From Carettochelys insculpta (Eukaryota; Chordata; Testudines; Carettochelyidae): a stretch of DNA of 64,000 nt. The position numbers and the translations under genes were made by a program. How positions within the stretch are numbered: the first letter of the stretch is position 1; every line of letters starts with the position of its first letter. The DNA is taken from NCBI RefSeq assembly GCF_033958435.1, contig NC_134140.1, forward strand, positions 60,109,001 to 60,173,000. Reading direction: 5' to 3'. Below the pieces are notes generated by a model. The model saw only the letters and a program-made list of their open reading frames with translations, ran no database searches and had not been told where the DNA came from. Positions 59,251 to 64,000 of this stretch are shown one piece after another.

Positions 59251-61869
59251 CAGATAACTTATGAGTGAAATTAGTTGTAGAAAGAGATTAACCCACACAC
59301 AGAGGTAATGGTAATAAGTCAGACAGGAGTCCGCAAACCTCATCCAAATTTCCTGAAATCTGGGGATTTTTCTCATGTAATACCCAATACTGCCATCTTA
59401 CAGTCTGTCTCACATGCCAACTCAGGCTTAGAAAGGTTTAGTATATTTGACCTAATAGTTCACTAAGCAATGTTTAAACTCTTACTGGCTGACTAGCAGC
59501 TTGCTAATGACTAACTTTATTTTCCATCAAGAATACGAGTGTGAGTGTCCACCTATTCATTCTCACACTATCCTTACTCTCTGATCTTTATTGGAAATAA
59601 CCTTCCATTTCACTTGAAAAAGTGCGGTTGTGTTCTAAAATGTGAGTCTATAAAAGAGGAGGCAAGATGGGGTGAGGGGATATCTGTTACTGCAGCACCT
59701 TTGGTCGGTGGAGGAGACAAGCTTTTGAGCTTCACAGAGATCTCCCTAAGGACTGGAGAATTTAACAAAAAGAGTCAGCACTAAATAAAAGATGCGACAG
59801 ACCGTTATGCATAAGGGATTAACACACGCTTTAGGAGCCCACTTAAAATGAACTTGGTATCTCTCTCTACAGTGCTGGGACATTGGAAAATCAGTAGGCA
59901 GAGTAGCACATTACTAATTGTTGTAATAAGACATAAAACCAGAGTCACTGTTAAATCCATAATTTTTAGTATTTAGGAGCATTATGAACTAAAGTTCATA
60001 GGCTTTTTTTTTTTTTGAAGGTTTCCATTGGGGATGGATTGTTATTTTTTTGGGAAAGTGTTACTGTCATTTAGCATTTTTCAGAATAAGTTCATCTGAG
60101 AGAATGGTGATTGTCTGGTTTCACCCACATTTGATGCACTGGATGAGGTGCACCACATCTGATAGGTCTGTGTAGACCCCTGGTTTTTGAAAAAATGTGC
60201 TGGGACAGGGTATTTCTCATTGTTACATGTGGAGATATGGCTACAGGTTTTGCATTAGTTCTGGCAGGGTTTAGTGCCGCATTGAGTTGGTGGGTAGTGC
60301 CTGAGAGGAAGCTTGCAGTGCTCCATCTTGGCCCCTCTCAGGCCCATGTATGCTATTCATGTCTTCTTAGGGCAACATTGCCCCCTAGTGTAGACCAAGC
60401 CTTAGTCTCCATTGTCTTGGAATCAACAGATTGACAGGCCTATAATTATCCAGGTCATCCTGTTCACCCTTTTTAAATATTGAAACAACATTAGGTCTCT
60501 GCTAGTTTTCTGGAAAGAATATTGGTTAAATTCTTCTGCGGTTCCTAAAGGGAGCCATTCACGTCCACATTCAACTTGCCTCCCTTCCCTGTTTACTTGA
60601 GGGATTCTTTTTCTCCCATCCCTGGCCTTGTCAGCCTGTCAGACTCTTCTACAGGCATAGAGCCCTCTTTCCAGGTGTTCTGCCTCTTCTGGGGTTCCTG
60701 AAGCTGAAGCTGCCGAAATAGGTTCTATAATCTGATGAACAGCCACTCCCTAAAAATTCAGTGTCTGGCAATAACGAAGCTAGCAGGGGAGTGGGAAGGG
60801 TATGCATGGCTTGGGAAGCAAATTTACTACTGTATGGTCTGTGTGTTAAATATCAATTAAGAGAAAGAAGTTAAACGTGCGATGTCATAATATTTCCCAA
60901 CTATTGGCAACTGATAGTGCCAATTATGATTTTGATTATCTCTGTTAAGACATATTGGGGCTGCTGCAAAGGGTGGGAATTCTCCAGCAGGGATAATGGA
61001 AGCTGCATAACTGGCACCTCTCGTGTAGTTTCTAGGTATGTAGAATCTATGTATCCCTAGCACCGATTTTAATACCAAGCATTAAAAGGCTCTGCATTTC
61101 CTATCTGAGCAAGTTTTGACAAGACAAAAAATTCAGTACCAAACTGTCCAAATGCAGTGTTTGCCATAGTTCACATAAGGGAACTCCTACCTTTCACTAA
61201 GATTTTCAATTTATTCTACAGGACACAATTTCCCCTTTATTTAAGGTAAATTCATGAGACAATGGCATAAATCAAGCTATTTATTTTTCATATTTTTAAA
61301 AAGGTAACCACATCAAATGCCTGTATTATGAAGATTTTTTTTTAATAATTGTGTACAGAAGCATACTTCTGCTCACTATTTTGTATCTGCAGATTAAAAT
61401 AAGTCTTAAATTATCCTGGTTGTTACAAATTTTAAACCAATTCTGCTGCTGCCCATGGTTGATTTTATAAACAAAAGGGTCTCATTTTAAATTAAACATA
61501 GGGTGTTGATCCACATGGGGCACTTTTAAAGGACTTTTTCCTTTCCTCTCCCAGCTTTCATCTTTAAAAAGGCATCTGTCAATTATTTTCTAGGTGAAAT
61601 TAATTATGAGGCATATTTAAACCTCTTTCCAGTGAATACATTTCTCAAAGTTAAGTGCCTTCTCTTTAAAAATTAATTGGATTGGACTTTAGAATGATTT
61701 GGCTAAGAGTTTAATTAAAATGCTTGAGTAGTGTTTATCCAGAATGCTAGGTATTTCAATGTCTGGGAGCAAAAGGCGTAAATCTGAATCTCTTCTAGCC
61801 CACGCTAAGTGTGTCACAGTCATGAACGTTGTGCACCAAATTCCAGGGAACTAAGTTAAGCATTCTCAC
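59251..61869. other. WWC2 intron B-C, right part
   Basis: At 59690-59760 there is an unnamed dispersed repeat (gacaagcttttgagcttcac agagatctccc). At 60373-60405 there is a solo end of the GTCTAC MITE group (ctagtgtagaccaagcctta). At 60425-60545 there is a CR1 remnant. The last 600 bp before exon B are AT-rich and free of recognised repeats. Confidence 0.5.
60425..60545 (-). mobile_element. Old CR1 RT remnant
   Basis: gacaggcctataattatcca ggtcatcctgttcacccttttt and ttctggaaagaat correspond, in reverse, to the RPVSLTS/NPGNYR region of CR1 reverse transcriptase as in the copies at 48893 and 17356. Strongly decayed. Confidence 0.6.
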
Positions 61870-61946
61870 CCTTAATCTTGTTGTGGAGATTTCTGCCTTC
61901 AGAATGTCAGGGTCATATTTTGTGCTGGATGATGAGCCTGAGAATA
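61870..61946 (-). CDS. WWC2: WWC2 exon B: coiled-coil segment
   Basis: The 77-nt exon begins after a long pyrimidine tract and AG. It completes the split Leu codon, then encodes FSGSSSSTKYDPDILKAEIS and TTRLR in frame. This matches the WWC2 segment between the linker serines and the first coiled coil. The donor is gtgaga, directly after a complete AGG codon (phase 0). A 1.9-kb intron separates it from exon A. The following intron is the largest in the window, at 16.8 kb. Confidence 0.95.
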
Positions 61947-63863
61947 CTTATTAAAAAAAAAAAGAAAGAAAACATATTTAACTACTTTCAAATGGTTACT
62001 TATTTCTCTTCTTGAAGAGTTCACTTAGCGCTAAAACTGCGAGGTCAACGTAATCCTGAAAGTAAAATGGATATTACATTTTTAAATGAATACATATTAT
62101 AGTACAGTCAGCATCTGCTTGAGAAAATAATTAATATTAAACACAGTTTCTCCTACTTTTGCTACCAGCAGTAGCTCAAAAATGCAAGGGAAGGGCATCT
62201 CTTTGTGTAGGATGGAAACCAAGACAAATCCCCATTTACCCCTGGCTTTCAACAGCCACCTCCAGGCTACCATTCTTCTAGCTGGGCAGCACTCTTTCAC
62301 TTTGGGGGATGGAGGGTCTCTTCAGAGCACAAAGAGCTCTCACAACAACATGGTCACAGCTGGGACTAGGATTTCCAACTTTCTATTCACAAAAAAACAA
62401 CATCATTGCTCTGCCCTGCACTGCCCTGCCCCGCCCCTCCCCCATTCAGTCCATCCCTCTGCCCTCCAATGGCTCTCTCCCCACCACCTTACTCACTTTC
62501 AGTGGGTTGGGGTATGCAGGGCTCCAGGTTGGAGATGGTAGTAAGGGCTCCAGATTGGAGCCAAGGGGTTCAGGGTGCAGGAGAGGGCTCCAGGCTGAGG
62601 GAGCAGGAGAGGGTGAGGACTCTAGCTGGGGGTGCAGGCTCTGAGGTGGGGACAGAGATGAGGGGGATCAAGGCTGGAACACAGGGTTGGGTCACAGGAG
62701 GAGGTTCAGGCTCTGGGTGGCACTTGGAAGCAGCAACATCTCGTTCTGATTCAGATGCCTGGCCAGTTGGCTCTGCACACTGCTCCTGCCTAAATGTCCT
62801 GCACCTGCAGCTCTCATTTGCTGCAGTTCCTGGTGGTGGGTGCCAGTGTTCCCTATAAGCTGAGCACTTGGGCAGCTGTCCGGGAGAGATTCAAGTGTCA
62901 CCCAGATGATTGGCAGAGCTCCCACAGTTGCCCACGACTGGCAGCATGTCTTCCTGTTGGTGGGGCACATGAGCACATACCTTGGTGTGCATAAAATTTA
63001 TTCTGCCCATGATGGAAAAAGTCAGGGAGGCACACTGGTAGGGGCAGAGGGCAGATCTCCTGTGCCTGCCCATAGGCCTAGGAGTCAGAGGGAGATACTG
63101 GCAGCTTCCCAGGAGATACGCAGAGCTTTGAGGGCACCCTGCCTACCTTGCTGCGGTGGCCAACCAGACTTTTAAACAGCCCGGACAGCAGCACTGAATG
63201 GAGTTGCCAGGGTCCCTTTACGACCAGATATTCCTGTCAGAAACAAATACCTGGCAACCCTAGCTGAGAACCACTACTCTTTTCTTCCGGGGTTGCGTTT
63301 GCTGTTTATAAATACTTCCCACTGTGGAATAAGAAATTGATTAACACCAAAAACACAGCTCTTTCAAAACACCATACTTGGCCACCAGGGTCTTCTCCTT
63401 TGTTTTTGGGATTTAAAGCAAAATGATCCCACCTATTTTTATTGCTCCCCACACCGAATGTCTGCATACATGTTGTAAACATGAAAATAAACATATCAAC
63501 AGCAAGCAATGAAATCCACAGCTGCATACATCATTGCCACCTATTTACAGAGTGAGCACCTGGTGGCTGCTTGCCAAAAAGGACCTAGTGGTCCTGTATC
63601 CTTAGAACATCAACCCACCTAATCTAGGTTCTGGCAGACCACATGAAGGAACAGATTCCAGAGCCAAATGCCTGGCTCAAATTTGTCTAGGATTCAACTT
63701 TCTGAAGCACAATATAGTTGCCTGAAGGAGCAAAAAGTATAAAGGCTGTAAGCAAAACAGCCAAGGCCCCAAAATATCTAGTGCTAGTCTTGAATTGCAG
63801 AACAAGAGTCACTGCAGAGCGCAATCAAAGGAATTACAGAACACAGATTTCTAATGTACTTAC
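61947..63863. other. WWC2 intron A-B
   Basis: From about 62400 to 63277 there is G/C-skewed repeat material. Tandem-like ggctccagg/ggtgcaggctctg phrases are followed by cctggcaaccctagctgaga accactac, which looks like the right end of a hAT element (reverse AGTGGTTCTCAGC). No left end was found. The remainder is unique-looking. Frames here are not genes. Confidence 0.5.
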
Positions 63864-64000
63864 AGCTAGTTCGAGAACTTGACTTTTCTTTGTAGGCATC
63901 ATTCAGACGCACGTACTCATCCAGGGCAAGGGCTAATCTCTGCTCTTTCACCTGGTACAGCTCCTTCTGGGTACTGAGGGCATCCTGTGCCACCGTGAGA
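63864..64000 (-). CDS. WWC2: WWC2 exon A (partial): start of first coiled coil
   Basis: This exon is cut by the right edge of the window. It reads [20 protein letters not shown] and continues through [19 protein letters not shown], the helical segment that follows the second WW domain in WWC2 (about residues 105-150). It ends with one base of a split codon at the donor gtaagt (complement of 63858-63863). The next exon supplies the other two bases of a leucine codon. The 45 whole codons are open and strongly conserved. The upstream acceptor is outside the window. Confidence 0.95.

Larger units (their letters stand above)
3331..64000 (-). other. WWC2: WWC2 gene span (middle 17 exons, both ends outside window)
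   Basis: All seventeen coding blocks lie on the minus strand in collinear order and match the vertebrate WWC2 protein through its coiled coils, serine-rich region, C2 domain and C-terminal region. The C2 peptide CLFRTKVHPATE and the coiled-coil peptide MANLKIELSKLDSE separate it from WWC1 (KIBRA). Every junction has a GT donor and an AG acceptor, and the phases agree throughout. WWC proteins are cytoplasmic scaffolds that bind LATS kinases and other Hippo components and restrain YAP. Exons for the two WW domains must lie to the right of 64000, and the last ~175 residues to the left of position 1. The paralogue WWC3 is the main alternative; I consider it unlikely from the residue matches, which I recalled rather than searched. 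Confidence 0.94.

Noticed and set aside
62406..62858. 150-codon proline/glycine-rich frame
   Set aside because: Low-complexity repeat DNA, with no conserved domain and no splice or promoter context.

Overview
The window is vertebrate nuclear DNA, most likely from a cryptodiran (hidden-necked) turtle. The main lineage clue is a tRNA-derived SINE at 15469-15676. It has the box A/box B head and the CR1-like 3' tail known for the tortoise/turtle Cry SINE family. It sits among many CR1 LINEs, hAT elements and small DNA transposons of the kind abundant in turtles. The species cannot be fixed from the sequence. No bacterial, viral or CRISPR features are present. || One host gene fills the window. 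It runs right to left on the minus strand and is the middle of WWC2 (WW and C2 domain containing 2, the KIBRA paralogue, a scaffold of the Hippo pathway). Seventeen exons can be placed base by base. They are joined by canonical GT/AG sites with matching phases, and together give about 914 codons with no stop or frameshift. The WW-domain exons lie beyond the right edge. About 175 C-terminal residues, normally ending in a PDZ-binding tail, lie beyond the left edge. In transcription order the exons encode the first coiled coil (63864-64000 to 37414-37543), a linker, the second coiled coil (34516-34589 to 23013-23102), a long serine-rich segment (21307-21929), the C2 domain (12801-12881 to 7693-7857), an acidic poly-Glu coiled coil (6734-6861) and the first part of the C-terminal region (5504-5702, 3331-3495). 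|| The introns are repeat-rich. The largest (45026-61869, 16.8 kb) holds a sense-oriented CR1 with a long reverse transcriptase frame, an inverted duplication of that CR1, two antisense CR1s lying end to end, a composite hAT element with a perfect 8-bp target duplication, and several small DNA transposons. Across the window at least eight MITE-like elements share a GGCTAYGTCTACAC-type terminal inverted repeat and are flanked by perfect 3-bp target duplications of varied sequence. Ancient MIR and CR1/L3-like remnants are scattered through the remainder. || I found no evidence for a new protein-coding system. The most unusual signals are structural: the CR1 palindrome at 50286-50940, the composite hAT at 46885-47438, the MITE with an inverted insert at its centre (43108-43584), the unassigned 3-bp-TSD MITE group, and the potential for about 900 bp of intramolecular double-stranded RNA inside the largest WWC2 intron.
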